Shown one piece after another: positions 25,736-34,136 of a stretch of DNA of 64,000 bases; position 1 is the stretch's first letter, and each line of letters begins with the position of its first letter. The stretch lies in contig NZ_JAGENB010000004.1 of the NCBI RefSeq assembly GCF_019991125.1, positions 248,001 to 312,000 on the forward strand, read 5' to 3'. Origin of the DNA: Phyllobacterium calauticae (lineage in GTDB: Bacteria; Pseudomonadota; Alphaproteobacteria; Rhizobiales; Rhizobiaceae). Below the pieces are notes generated by a model. It did not search any database, was not told where the DNA came from, and saw only the letters and a list, made by a program, of their open reading frames with translations. Both the position numbers and the translations under genes were made by a program.

Positions 25736-28597
25736 CTATTTCGCGGGCGCCCGTTTGCGGACAGTTCGAGCCTGCGGAACACGTTTGTCCGGTGACGGTT
25801 CCATGCGCGGCTTGCCGGTGAGCTTCCCCTCGACAAAGGTGAGATAAACGGAGCCGCTCCAACCGTCAGGAACGATCCTCGGCAGTGCCGACGGTTCCAG
25901 ATGGAGCATCCCGGCAGCCGGGGCATCAAACAAGGCGGCGAGTTTCGAGCCGATAGGCGAACCGATGCCCGTACATGGGTCGGGACCAATGCGTGCCCGG
26001 TAATAGCCATTGTCACCCACAGTGATATCGTTGAAGCACATATGGTTCAGCCAGAGTTTGGGTGTGATAAAACCAAGTTTGCGGCCAAAAGCGGCAAACA
26101 GGCCTGCATAGAGAGGTGCCACCGCGCTGGTGCCGCCGACGACCATCGTCTGCCCGTGCACGCAAATCTCATAACCGGCGCGCGGATCGGCATGCGCCGC
26201 AACATCAGGCACCATCCGGCCCGGCCCGTGCGGCGCACCGGCCTCCCACGGTTGCGGCGCAAACAATGTCGAGAAGCCGCCGCCCGTCCCATTGCCGTCC
26301 GGATTGCCCGGATCTTCATTCCAGACCACTTCACCTGCAGCCGATTTGGAGGTTCCACCGCAGCCAATCACATTCGGGCAGGACGCAGGCATGTCGACAT
26401 TGGCGGGACTGCTGCCACCATCACTTGAATTATTGTCGCCAGCCGCGGCGAAAACCACCATGCCCGCTGTTGTCGCCGCCTGAGCTGCGCTTTGCATCTG
26501 GGCAACCATGTCCTGGCCGGTGCCCTGTCCGGCCTTGACCCAAAGTGCCTCATCGGCACCCCAGGAAAGCGAGCAGACATCGCAGCCATCCGCTGCCGCC
26601 GCCCGCACCGCCGCTGCGATTCCACTGGGCTGAGGCGACGCCCAGTAAACCCGGATCGAAGCGGGCCGGCCCGTTGCCGCATAATAGGATGCGGCCGCGA
26701 TTTGAATGTCGAGTGCAACCTCGACATCGGCATCACCAGACCGGCCATTGTTCCTATTGGGATTGTTCCCGGCACCGGCAACCGGCACATCAACGATCTG
26801 AGGCACAGGCTGCCCCAGCGCTGCAAAATACGCGTCCATGTCGCTCGCAACCCAGCCGCCACCGAGCTCAACAATGGCAATCACACCGCCACCGAGAAGG
26901 TTTTGCGGCCAGTCATAGGCCTTGCAAAGATCAGGAACGCCCCAGCTTGCCGGTACCGCCTGGCCACGGCCGGTCTTCTGCGCCTCGACAGGATTTCGAA
27001 GTTTGAAATAAGGCCTGCAAATGGCTGACTGTTCGCTGCGCAGCGCCTGCGCAATGAACCGGGCCCTTGTGCTGTCGTAGAAAACACTGAGATCAGCTTT
27101 CAACGCGGTCCGGGACTCGCCATCAAGATAAATCATGTGCCCCGACGGATAGTTGCGAATAGTCAGATTAGCGCGCACCGACGGATTGGTGAGCGGCATA
27201 TCCGCCAACGTCAGCGCGGTCTGGAAGAATGGCGTAACGGAATCATAATAGCCATTGGCTGAAAACACCTTGAGGCTGGGATTGAGCGCCATCACCGCCG
27301 CCAGATCGCCGGCCGTATAGAGAACCGGGTTGCCATTGGCATCCTTGCCACCTCTCTGCGCGCCCGTTGGATCGATGTGGCCGAAATCCCAATTTTGAAA
27401 TGCCTGATCGTTGAGATCGGCGAAGGGTGACAGAGCCGTGAATTTCAACTCATCGTTCAGATAGGTATTCCACATGGCGGTATAGACGCCGCTCACGGCG
27501 GTCATCGTCGGATCATTGCCACCGGAATTAGGGTCAATCTGACCGGCAATTCCCGTATCGATGGCGGTCACCCTTCCATCATAGGCCCCAAGCGCCAGCC
27601 CCCGATCCTGCAGGAGGGTCGTCAGGAAGAGGAGATTGGCACCATTGTTCGCCTCGACATTCAAGCTCCAGGACGTGAGGACGACGGGCGAAATGCCGAG
27701 ATAATCACTCAGAGTCTGCAATGTCGCCGCGTCAAACTTGGGAAAATCCGTCAAAGCCTTTGCATAAGGACCCTGCGCGAAAGTCTTCACCGTATCCATG
27801 AAGGCAGGCAGCGGCGGCCGCACCCCCACATTGGCTTTATTATGATACCAGGCGTCTGCCGCCAATGTCGGCAACAGTCCAATCGGATTGCCGGTTTGCG
27901 TATAATCGAGGATCGACGACTGCAGCGTCAGGCCGTTGATATCGACACCGTCTTCATGCAGCATCCATGCCAATACACAGGTGCGGGGCGTGCCATAGGA
28001 TTCACCAAAGAGGAATTTGGGTGAATTCCATCGATCAAAGGCGGTCAAATAACGCTTGATGAATTGGGCAATCGAGCGCGCATCCTGATCGACGCCCCAA
28101 AAATCCCGGTTCCGGTTCGGCGCAATTGCGCTTGAGTAGCCGGTGCCAACCGGATTGATGAACACCAGATCGCTGCGATCCAGCAGACTGTCCGGATTGT
28201 CTTCGATGGTGTAGGGAGCGGGCGGCGTAAAATCGGGCATATTGGTCTTGATACGGCGCGGCGCAAACGACCCGAGCAGCAGGAACACCGACGAGGACCC
28301 CGGCCCGCCATTGTAGAAAAAAGTGACCGGGCGCGTCGACGGATCGACGCCATCAGCGGCAAAACTGACGTAGAAGAACGCCGCTGCCGGCTGCGCACTG
28401 GATGGATTAACGGTAACCAGATGGCCGGCACGCGCTGTATAGGGAATTGTCTTGCCGCCAATCACTGCCACATGGCGGGTAATGGCTGCATTCTCCGCCG
28501 CACTTGCAATGGAATCATCAGGCCCTGCGCCGTAAGGCGTGGTATCGAGAACGGGTTGGTCTGAGGGAGATTCTTTGACAGATGAAACCTCGGTCAT
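25736..28597 (-). CDS. Fusion protease: S10 serine carboxypeptidase plus S53 sedolisin
   Basis: A 953-residue protein joining two protease families. Residues about 30-530 are an S10 serine carboxypeptidase: oxyanion motif NGGPGSSS at 96-103, nucleophile Ser200 in GESYG, acid Asp452 in YYDSVTP and His487 in SGHM. Residues about 550-895 are an S53 sedolisin: Glu626 and Asp630 in EVALD, oxyanion Asp721 in AAGDNNSSD, nucleophile Ser824 in GGTSAVAP, and a calcium-site end resembling DITVGDNG...TGIGSP. Both sets of catalytic residues are complete. There is no signal peptide, and the sedolisin lacks the long N-terminal propeptide usual in its family; the S10 half stands where it would be. A GGAG site precedes the ATG. 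It converges on the exporter with 33 bases between. Confidence 0.93.
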   Translation of the reverse strand: MTEVSSVKESPSDQPVLDTTPYGAGPDDSIASAAENAAITRHVAVIGGKTIPYTARAGHLVTVNPSSAQPAAAFFYVSFAADGVDPSTRPVTFFYNGGPGSSSVFLLLGSFAPRRIKTNMPDFTPPAPYTIEDNPDSLLDRSDLVFINPVGTGYSSAIAPNRNRDFWGVDQDARSIAQFIKRYLTAFDRWNSPKFLFGESYGTPRTCVLAWMLHEDGVDINGLTLQSSILDYTQTGNPIGLLPTLAADAWYHNKANVGVRPPLPAFMDTVKTFAQGPYAKALTDFPKFDAATLQTLSDYLGISPVVLTSWSLNVEANNGANLLFLTTLLQDRGLALGAYDGRVTAIDTGIAGQIDPNSGGNDPTMTAVSGVYTAMWNTYLNDELKFTALSPFADLNDQAFQNWDFGHIDPTGAQRGGKDANGNPVLYTAGDLAAVMALNPSLKVFSANGYYDSVTPFFQTALTLADMPLTNPSVRANLTIRNYPSGHMIYLDGESRTALKADLSVFYDSTRARFIAQALRSEQSAICRPYFKLRNPVEAQKTGRGQAVPASWGVPDLCKAYDWPQNLLGGGVIAIVELGGGWVASDMDAYFAALGQPVPQIVDVPVAGAGNNPNRNNGRSGDADVEVALDIQIAAASYYAATGRPASIRVYWASPQPSGIAAAVRAAAADGCDVCSLSWGADEALWVKAGQGTGQDMVAQMQSAAQAATTAGMVVFAAAGDNNSSDGGSSPANVDMPASCPNVIGCGGTSKSAAGEVVWNEDPGNPDGNGTGGGFSTLFAPQPWEAGAPHGPGRMVPDVAAHADPRAGYEICVHGQTMVVGGTSAVAPLYAGLFAAFGRKLGFITPKLWLNHMCFNDITVGDNGYYRARIGPDPCTGIGSPIGSKLAALFDAPAAGMLHLEPSALPRIVPDGWSGSVYLTFVEGKLTGKPRMEPSPDKRVPQARTVRKRAPAK

Positions 28598-28798
28598 GGA
28601 TCACACTCCGATACTAGGTAACATTTTCTCTGCTGCTTTGATCCTAGACCTCAAGCTTTGCCCTGTAAATCAGATAGGCGCCGCTTGAAGGCGACGCCAT
28701 CTTGATCCGGCACCAACCACCGCAGAGCGGATGGCACCGCGTGCCCTGGATTTGCGGGAGGGTGAGCGGCGCTTCTGCCACCGCCCTGTAGAAACAGC

Positions 28799-29263
28799 CT
28801 AGATCAATCCCTCCAGCCGGACATAACTCGCTTCCATGCCGTGCTCCATGCCGCTTGCCAGCATCATCGATCGCGTTTCAGCGTCAGGCAACGTCATACG
28901 CATGGTCATCAGCGTACCGGATCCGTCCGGATCGAACCGCGTTTCCACATGGTTGTCCGGCGTCGTGTCTGGAAGATGCATCCGCTCGATATGAACAATG
29001 CGGCTGTAGGGCTCCAATTCAAGATATTCGCCTGTCAGATAAAAGCCACTGCCGTCAGGGCCTCTCCATTCAAATCGGATCTTCCCGCCAGGGCGCGCCT
29101 CGTTGGTACAGACGGGCATCGTCCATCCGTCCGGCCCAAGCATCCATCTTTGAATCAGCGTTGGCTCTATGTGTGCACGGTAAACGGCTTGAGGCGGCGC
29201 ATTGAAATGCCTCGTCACCACAACATGCAGATCGCCCTCGGTCTTGATCGTTAGTTTACTCAT
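28799..29263 (-). CDS. SRPBCC/AHSA1-family protein
   Basis: A 154-residue protein of the activator-of-Hsp90-ATPase-like START superfamily. It begins with the family pattern VVVTRHFNAPPQAVYRAHIEPTLIQRWMLGPDGW and ends in the helix SGMEHGMEASYVRLEGLI. These proteins bind small hydrophobic ligands in a helix-grip fold. Its start overlaps the stop of the ArsR-type regulator by four bases, a very common SRPBCC-ArsR pairing in proteobacteria. The ligand and biological role remain unknown. Confidence 0.9.
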   Translation of the reverse strand: MSKLTIKTEGDLHVVVTRHFNAPPQAVYRAHIEPTLIQRWMLGPDGWTMPVCTNEARPGGKIRFEWRGPDGSGFYLTGEYLELEPYSRIVHIERMHLPDTTPDNHVETRFDPDGSGTLMTMRMTLPDAETRSMMLASGMEHGMEASYVRLEGLI

Positions 29264-29613
29264 TTCAATTCCTCTCCATTCTCAACCATGTCCGCCAGGA
29301 CTCCATCGAGCCTGTCGTAGTTCTGAGCCAGCGCATCCCTCAGCATTGCAAGCCATCGATCGACGGTTTCGATCCCGGCGCTCGATAACCGGCAGGGCCG
29401 CTTCGCGCCCTGGATACGCCGGACAATCAGCCCGGCATTTTCAAGCACCTTCAAGTGCCGAGAAATTGCTGGCTGGGTCATCGCGAAGGGTTCCGCCAAC
29501 TGCATCACCGTCTCCTCGCCATGCGCCAGGCGCGCAAGAATTGCCCGGCGTGTGGGGTCGGCCAGCGCTAAAAATGCAGCATCGAGATTTGTCGCGTCAG
29601 TTGAAATACTCAT
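29260..29613 (-). CDS. ArsR-family helix-turn-helix repressor
   Basis: A 117-residue winged-helix regulator: LADPTRRAILARLAHGEETVMQLAEPF, then the recognition region TQPAISRHLKVLENAGLIVRRIQGAKRPC. No metal-binding CxC motif is in the recognition helix, so it is not an obvious metal sensor. This subgroup is usually paired with an SRPBCC protein, as here. The ATG at 29613 starts MSISTDATNLDAAFLALADP. The probable operator overlaps this start codon, which points to tight self-repression. Confidence 0.9.
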   Translation of the reverse strand: MSISTDATNLDAAFLALADPTRRAILARLAHGEETVMQLAEPFAMTQPAISRHLKVLENAGLIVRRIQGAKRPCRLSSAGIETVDRWLAMLRDALAQNYDRLDGVLADMVENGEELK

Positions 29614-29643
29614 AACATTTTTGTTATATAACATACTCGTTAT
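29612..29643. promoter_or_regulatory. Four tandem inverted half-sites, probable ArsR operator
   Basis: Half-sites ATAACA (29612-29617), TGTTAT (29622-29627), ATAACA (29628-29633) and GTTAT (29639-29643) alternate in orientation. The middle two form the perfect palindrome TGTTATATAACA at 29622-29633. The array begins inside the ArsR start codon and runs into its upstream region. Confidence 0.75.
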
Positions 29644-29700
29644 AGTCAATAGGGAACACACGTCTTGACACCGGATTGGGCATGATGTCCCAGCCTGCGG

Positions 29701-30618
29701 TCAGACCGCCCATTCCAGATCAGTGGTGAATGCAATTGTCAGCCACCGGTCTGTACTTTCGTCGCCTATGGCTTCGCCGATCTCATCCCGGATAGCATCC
29801 CATTCCTCAAGGCGCCTTGACGGCCACCCCATAGGGACAATGAAGTACAGCTCAATCTGCTTTCCGCGTCCGACCTTTGCCACATAAGCGCGGTAGGAAA
29901 CGAAGCCATATCGCTCAACAAAATGTTGCGCGACGGTGTCGACATGCAATTTCAGCGCCGGGGGCGTGATCAGAAAGATATCGGCCAGTGCCTGCCTGAT
30001 CGTGCCGATGGGAAGTGGAATGATAACGACGCAGACAAGGGCAAGGACTGCAGGATCAATATAGGGGGTGATCCAGTCGAGCCGCGTTCCCTCTATTGCA
30101 TAGCCAACGGAAAATGCCACCAATAGTGCAGCGGTAATGCCCCCGGACATAATCCAGGCCTTGGCGTCCAAAGCAACAAAGTCGGAATGCAGACGTTTAT
30201 TCATTTTCATTTCAACGACTGCCATGACCGTGCAGGCAATGAGAGCAACGGCAGCATAGAAAATCGCGAAGCTGAACTCGAGATCGCGGCCGCCGCTCAT
30301 CAGGCTGCCGATCGCATTGATCAATGCGTAAATCGCAACGCCCGATAGCATAATGCCGTTGAGGCCAAGCACCATGGGTTCAAGATGCCAAAAACCCATT
30401 GTGAACCGTTCCCGGAGTTTTCCGGTCGGAACAGCGGATAATGCGATCAGCCGCGCAACCCCCAGAGCCAGCCCGCTCATCGCGGCATCGGCCAGCATGT
30501 AGACACCGTCAAATACGATGGAGAAAGACCCTGCCAGCAAGCCGAATATCACGCCAAAGCCCGCGACACAGATTGTAACAGCTATGGATATGCGAAGAAT
30601 GCCCTGTTCGCTGTTCAA
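29701..30618 (-). CDS. Cation diffusion facilitator (CDF) family transporter
   Basis: A 305-residue membrane protein with six predicted helices and a soluble C-terminal domain, the CDF topology. The metal-site region in helix 2 reads FDGVYMLADAAMSG (Asp-x6-Asp type). The helix 5 counterpart LDAKAWIMSGGI keeps one aspartate but lacks the second acidic or histidine residue typical of zinc exporters, so metal choice may differ or transport may be impaired. The start is TTG, supported by GGAGG six bases upstream. Such proteins export Zn, Fe, Mn or Co by proton exchange. It stands alone between an ArsR pair and a LuxR gene. Confidence 0.85.
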   Translation of the reverse strand: MNSEQGILRISIAVTICVAGFGVIFGLLAGSFSIVFDGVYMLADAAMSGLALGVARLIALSAVPTGKLRERFTMGFWHLEPMVLGLNGIMLSGVAIYALINAIGSLMSGGRDLEFSFAIFYAAVALIACTVMAVVEMKMNKRLHSDFVALDAKAWIMSGGITAALLVAFSVGYAIEGTRLDWITPYIDPAVLALVCVVIIPLPIGTIRQALADIFLITPPALKLHVDTVAQHFVERYGFVSYRAYVAKVGRGKQIELYFIVPMGWPSRRLEEWDAIRDEIGEAIGDESTDRWLTIAFTTDLEWAV

Positions 30619-30794
30619 CGGTGGCCTCCGGTCATGAGTGTCGGAATGATATCCCGGCGAACCGTATCACCATCACAAGATGGCCGACAGGGATTCCGGG
30701 CAGGCAACACACTTGCGGATAAACATTCTGGCATAAAACCCGTCCGCGCCTCGCGAAACACCGAGCATCGGCAAATGCCCCGACGCCCCCAAAT

Positions 30795-31601
30795 CTAATG
30801 CTCGCCCAACTTCTTTAAGTAGATGGAAAGAAGTTGGGTCTGGGACGATATGCCGAGCTTGCGGTAAACATTACGCCGGTGAACCTTTACAGTGCCCATG
30901 GTGATCGAAAGCCGCAATCCGATAGATTCTGACGAGTGCCCTTGCAGCACAAGTTCGATGATCGCCGCCTCGCGATCCGTCAGGTTGAGATCGCGCCACA
31001 CTGTGTCGGCGGCATTTAACTTGTCCTTGCGACGCCCTTTCCTTTGCTTTGCAACGGCGGCGTCAAAGAGAAGGCCGATATCCTGATAATAGTGTTTCAC
31101 CAGTCTTGCGATCAGTGGCTCAGCCTTGCGCAATAGCGAAAGATCTTGCGTTGCAAAGGGACCTGTTTCTTCGCGCCGCATCAGCGAGAGCACAATTGTA
31201 AGGTCCTGCGCGATGGGAACGAAGAAGCCAATTTCCTCGGCAAGTCCTGTCTGAACATAATAGGTGCGATAGTACTCGCTGGAAAAAAAGCGGTCTGGCG
31301 CAAGCTCGCGCATGCGCCAGACTCCGGACCTCGCCTCGCGGGCGTTGTGATAGAAGGGATCGAGGAGATAGGGCCCCATTTGATACAGATTGACGAAAAT
31401 GACCTGCTCCGCCGGATCAAAAGTGCTGTAGAGATCAATGGGGCGTTCATTCCCGCGATAAGCAAACATCACCACGTGATCGAACTTGACCAGCGAACGC
31501 ATCATCTGGCGAAAAAGATCGCCAAACTCATGCGATGGCATTGTCGATCTGCCTATCAACCGGCGAAACACATCGAATAGCGTTTCAATATCGACGCTCA
31601 T
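30795..31601 (-). CDS. LuxR-type transcriptional regulator
   Basis: A 268-residue protein with a C-terminal LuxR helix-turn-helix (residues about 205-262: LTDREAAIIELVLQGHSSES, then MGTVKVHRRNVYRKL). The N-terminal 180 residues look like a small-molecule sensor domain, but no receiver aspartate or clear acyl-homoserine-lactone site is visible. The ATG has GAGGAG upstream. It is divergent from the spermidine/putrescine-type importer genes, so it probably controls them. Its ligand may be the transported compound. Confidence 0.88.
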   Translation of the reverse strand: MSVDIETLFDVFRRLIGRSTMPSHEFGDLFRQMMRSLVKFDHVVMFAYRGNERPIDLYSTFDPAEQVIFVNLYQMGPYLLDPFYHNAREARSGVWRMRELAPDRFFSSEYYRTYYVQTGLAEEIGFFVPIAQDLTIVLSLMRREETGPFATQDLSLLRKAEPLIARLVKHYYQDIGLLFDAAVAKQRKGRRKDKLNAADTVWRDLNLTDREAAIIELVLQGHSSESIGLRLSITMGTVKVHRRNVYRKLGISSQTQLLSIYLKKLGEH

Positions 31602-31784
31602 CGTGCCGGCTCCTCATCTTTTCATAACTGCAATTGCATATACACCTTACATTGGTATTCGCCTGATGAAATACCTCTTTTGGGGTATATACCGCACAGT
31701 CACGGATTGGCTACCTTGCTGGTCATGACGGTGGCAAAGGCAGCGCAGACTGACCAATGTAACTTAAAGCCGCAGGGGACTAAT
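31602..31784. promoter_or_regulatory. Divergent LuxR/importer control region with GGTAT/ATACC repeats
   Basis: GGTATT at 31654-31659 mirrors AATACC at 31670-31675. A perfect palindrome GGTATATACC follows at 31684-31693. Alternating GGTAT and ATACC half-sites fit binding of a LuxR-family dimer over both promoters. A ribosome site AGGGGA precedes the GTG start at 31785. Confidence 0.6.
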
Positions 31785-32873
31785 GTGACATCTCATTCAG
31801 TGAACGACATCGAGTTTCGGTCGGTCAGCAAATCCTATGGCGCCGTGACCGCTGTCTCCGATATTAATCTCCAGGTCCCAAAGGGCGCATTCGTTGCTTT
31901 GCTCGGCCCTTCCGGTTGCGGCAAGACGACGTGCCTGCGTATGATTGGCGGTTTCGAACAGCCCACGACGGGCGACGTCCTGATCAACGGCAAACCCATG
32001 AACGGTGTCCAGGCCCACCAGCGGCCCGTGAACATGGTGTTTCAGCAATACGCACTCTTTCCGCATTTCAATGTCGAACAGAATGTCTCCTACGGGCTAA
32101 GGCAGGCCCGCCCGAAGATCAGTGCGCCCGAGATATCCCGCCGTGTTGCCGAGGCGCTGGAAATGGTGCGGCTTGGCGGGTTCGGCAAGCGCCGTATCCA
32201 TGAAATGTCCGGTGGGCAGCAACAGCGCGTGGCCTTGGCGCGCGCATTGGTCAATAAGCCGTCCGTGCTGCTTCTGGACGAACCCCTTGCGGCGCTCGAC
32301 AAGAAATTGCGCACGGCCATGCAGATCGAACTGCAAACATTGCAGCGCGAACTGGGCATCACCTTCGTTCTGGTAACCCATGACCAGGAAGAGGCCCTCT
32401 CCATGAGCGACCTTGTCTGTGTGATGAATGCGGGACGCATCGTACAGCTTGCAGCCCCGCAGGAAGTCTATGACAAACCGCGGGATCTCTTTGTTGCCGA
32501 CTTTGTCGGCAAGACCAATCGAATGGCTGCAACAGTCGAAGCAGATGGTGCCACGCTGCGCCTTGCAGATGGGAGTGCCCTATCGATAGGGGAAAGGAGC
32601 GCACTGCCCCCTGGCGCCGTGACCCTGGCGCTGCGCCCTGAGGCCATCACCTTGCATCGACAAAACCAATCGATCTCGGGCAGGCTTTCGGGCGTTGTAA
32701 CCCATCGCATCTTCCTTGGATCATCGGTTGAATACTCGGTTTCCGTCAACGGGCTTGGCAATTTCCTGATCACTGCCGATCGGCATGTTCTCTCGGAGAG
32801 CAGCCTGGTGGAGCCCAATGAAAGGGTTGTGCTGAGCTTCAACCCCGACGCTGCGCATATCTTTCCGGCCTGA
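31785..32873 (+). CDS. ABC importer ATPase, PotA type
   Basis: A 362-residue ATPase of the spermidine/putrescine group. Walker A GPSGCGKTT, signature MSGGQQQRVALARAL, Walker B LLLDEPLAALD and VTHDQEEALSMSD are all intact, followed by a TOBE-type regulatory domain. I chose GTG 31785, which has AGGGGA five bases upstream; an ATG at 31725 lacks a ribosome site. It heads an operon of ATPase, binding protein, two permeases and a dehydrogenase. The operon layout matches polyamine or opine-like amine importers. Confidence 0.92.
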   Translation: MTSHSVNDIEFRSVSKSYGAVTAVSDINLQVPKGAFVALLGPSGCGKTTCLRMIGGFEQPTTGDVLINGKPMNGVQAHQRPVNMVFQQYALFPHFNVEQNVSYGLRQARPKISAPEISRRVAEALEMVRLGGFGKRRIHEMSGGQQQRVALARALVNKPSVLLLDEPLAALDKKLRTAMQIELQTLQRELGITFVLVTHDQEEALSMSDLVCVMNAGRIVQLAAPQEVYDKPRDLFVADFVGKTNRMAATVEADGATLRLADGSALSIGERSALPPGAVTLALRPEAITLHRQNQSISGRLSGVVTHRIFLGSSVEYSVSVNGLGNFLITADRHVLSESSLVEPNERVVLSFNPDAAHIFPA

Positions 32874-32899
32874 ACAATATCAAAAAAGGGAACATCTTC

Positions 32900-34060
32900 A
32901 TGCCTAAACACTATAGAGAGAATGCCCCAATAACAGCTGCACAGTTCATGGATGAGTTGATGCGACTCAAACGCGGGTCCGTCTCCCGCCGGCACTTCCT
33001 GGGCGTTACCGGACTTGGTCTGGCCTCCGCAGTGCTGGCAGGCCAGACCGGCTTGCTCTCGTCTCCGGCCTTCGCCGAGGACCTTGGCAAGCAGATGTCG
33101 ATCGCCACCTGGCCGAACTATCATGATCCTGCAACCTTTGAAGCTTTCACGGCGAAAACCGGCGTTGCGGTCGAAGTCAATGTTTTTGGTTCGAATGAGG
33201 AAATGCTGGCGAAATTGCAGGCCGGAGGCACCGGCTGGGACCTGTTTGTGCCAACCAACTACACCATCTCCACCTATGTAAAGCTTGGCCTGATCGATCC
33301 TCTCGATATGTCGAAGCTGACCAATTACAGCCCTGCCACAGAAACTGCGCGCTTCACCGCCGAGGGGACCATCAGCGGCACGACCTATGCGGTGCCAAAG
33401 AACTGGGGCACGACCGGAATTGCCCTCAACTCAAAGAAAATCAAAACACCCGTAGCGAGCTGGAAGGATTTCTTCGAGGTTGCACAAAATGAGGCCGACA
33501 CGCGCACCATCGTGCATGACTATCAGCTCACGACAATCGGCAGTGCTCTGGTTTCGCTCGGTTACTCCTTCAACTCCGTCAAACCTGACGAACTCGCCAA
33601 GGCAGAAGCACTTCTGGTGAAGGTCAAACCGCACCTCTATGCCATCAACAGCGATTATCAGCCGGCCATGCGCGCAGGAGATGCATGGATGACCATGTGC
33701 TGGACCAATGATGGGGCGCAGCTCAACCGCGATGTACCGGAAATCAAGTTTGTTCTTGGCAAAGATGGCGGCGAGATCTGGTCGGACTTCTATGCCATCC
33801 CCAAAAGCGCCGCGAACAAACCGGCGGGTTACGCTCTGTTGAACTACCTCATGGATCCAGCCAACGCCGTCAAGGAGCATATCGCCAATGGCGCTCCGAC
33901 AACTGACAGCCGCGTGCTTTCGCTTCTTCCGAAGGAAATTACCTCCAACACCATTGTCTATCCCCCGGATGGACAACTGACCCCACTGGAGTTCGGCGCG
34001 GCGGTCACGCTCACCGATCCCGCCCGTGCCGAGGTCATGGCGCGCTTCAAGTCAGCCTGA
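32900..34060 (+). CDS. Periplasmic binding protein, PotD type, Tat-exported
   Basis: A 386-residue polyamine-type solute-binding protein. It carries a twin-arginine signal SRRHFLGVTG near residue 30 after an unusually long N-region, with cleavage near SPAFA at about residue 53. The mature protein has SIATWPNYHDPATFEAF and later VPKNWGTTGIALNSKKI, typical of PotD/family 1 polyamine-binding proteins. Tat export suggests folding before secretion. It feeds the two permeases downstream. The ligand is likely a cationic amine, but the family also binds thiamine, phosphonates and iron. Confidence 0.92.
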   Translation: MPKHYRENAPITAAQFMDELMRLKRGSVSRRHFLGVTGLGLASAVLAGQTGLLSSPAFAEDLGKQMSIATWPNYHDPATFEAFTAKTGVAVEVNVFGSNEEMLAKLQAGGTGWDLFVPTNYTISTYVKLGLIDPLDMSKLTNYSPATETARFTAEGTISGTTYAVPKNWGTTGIALNSKKIKTPVASWKDFFEVAQNEADTRTIVHDYQLTTIGSALVSLGYSFNSVKPDELAKAEALLVKVKPHLYAINSDYQPAMRAGDAWMTMCWTNDGAQLNRDVPEIKFVLGKDGGEIWSDFYAIPKSAANKPAGYALLNYLMDPANAVKEHIANGAPTTDSRVLSLLPKEITSNTIVYPPDGQLTPLEFGAAVTLTDPARAEVMARFKSA

Positions 34061-34073
34061 CAACACATCTTGC

Positions 34074-34105
34074 CCTTCTCTCGGCACTCCGTAGTCGAGA
34101 GAAGG
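34074..34105 (+). terminator. Intercistronic hairpin between binding protein and permeases
   Basis: A perfect 10-base stem CCTTCTCTCG (34074-34083) and CGAGAGAAGG (34096-34105) with a 12-base loop follows the binding-protein stop. Such hairpins in importer operons usually protect the upstream mRNA or cause partial termination, so that binding protein exceeds permease. No T run follows. Confidence 0.55.
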
Positions 34106-34136
34106 ACAGGCACATCATCCATTCAAGAGATATCCG

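Noticed and set aside
28598-28798. Possible small gene between the protease fusion and the SRPBCC gene
   Set aside because: No frame with a start, ribosome site and coding character; treated as an ordinary promoter region.
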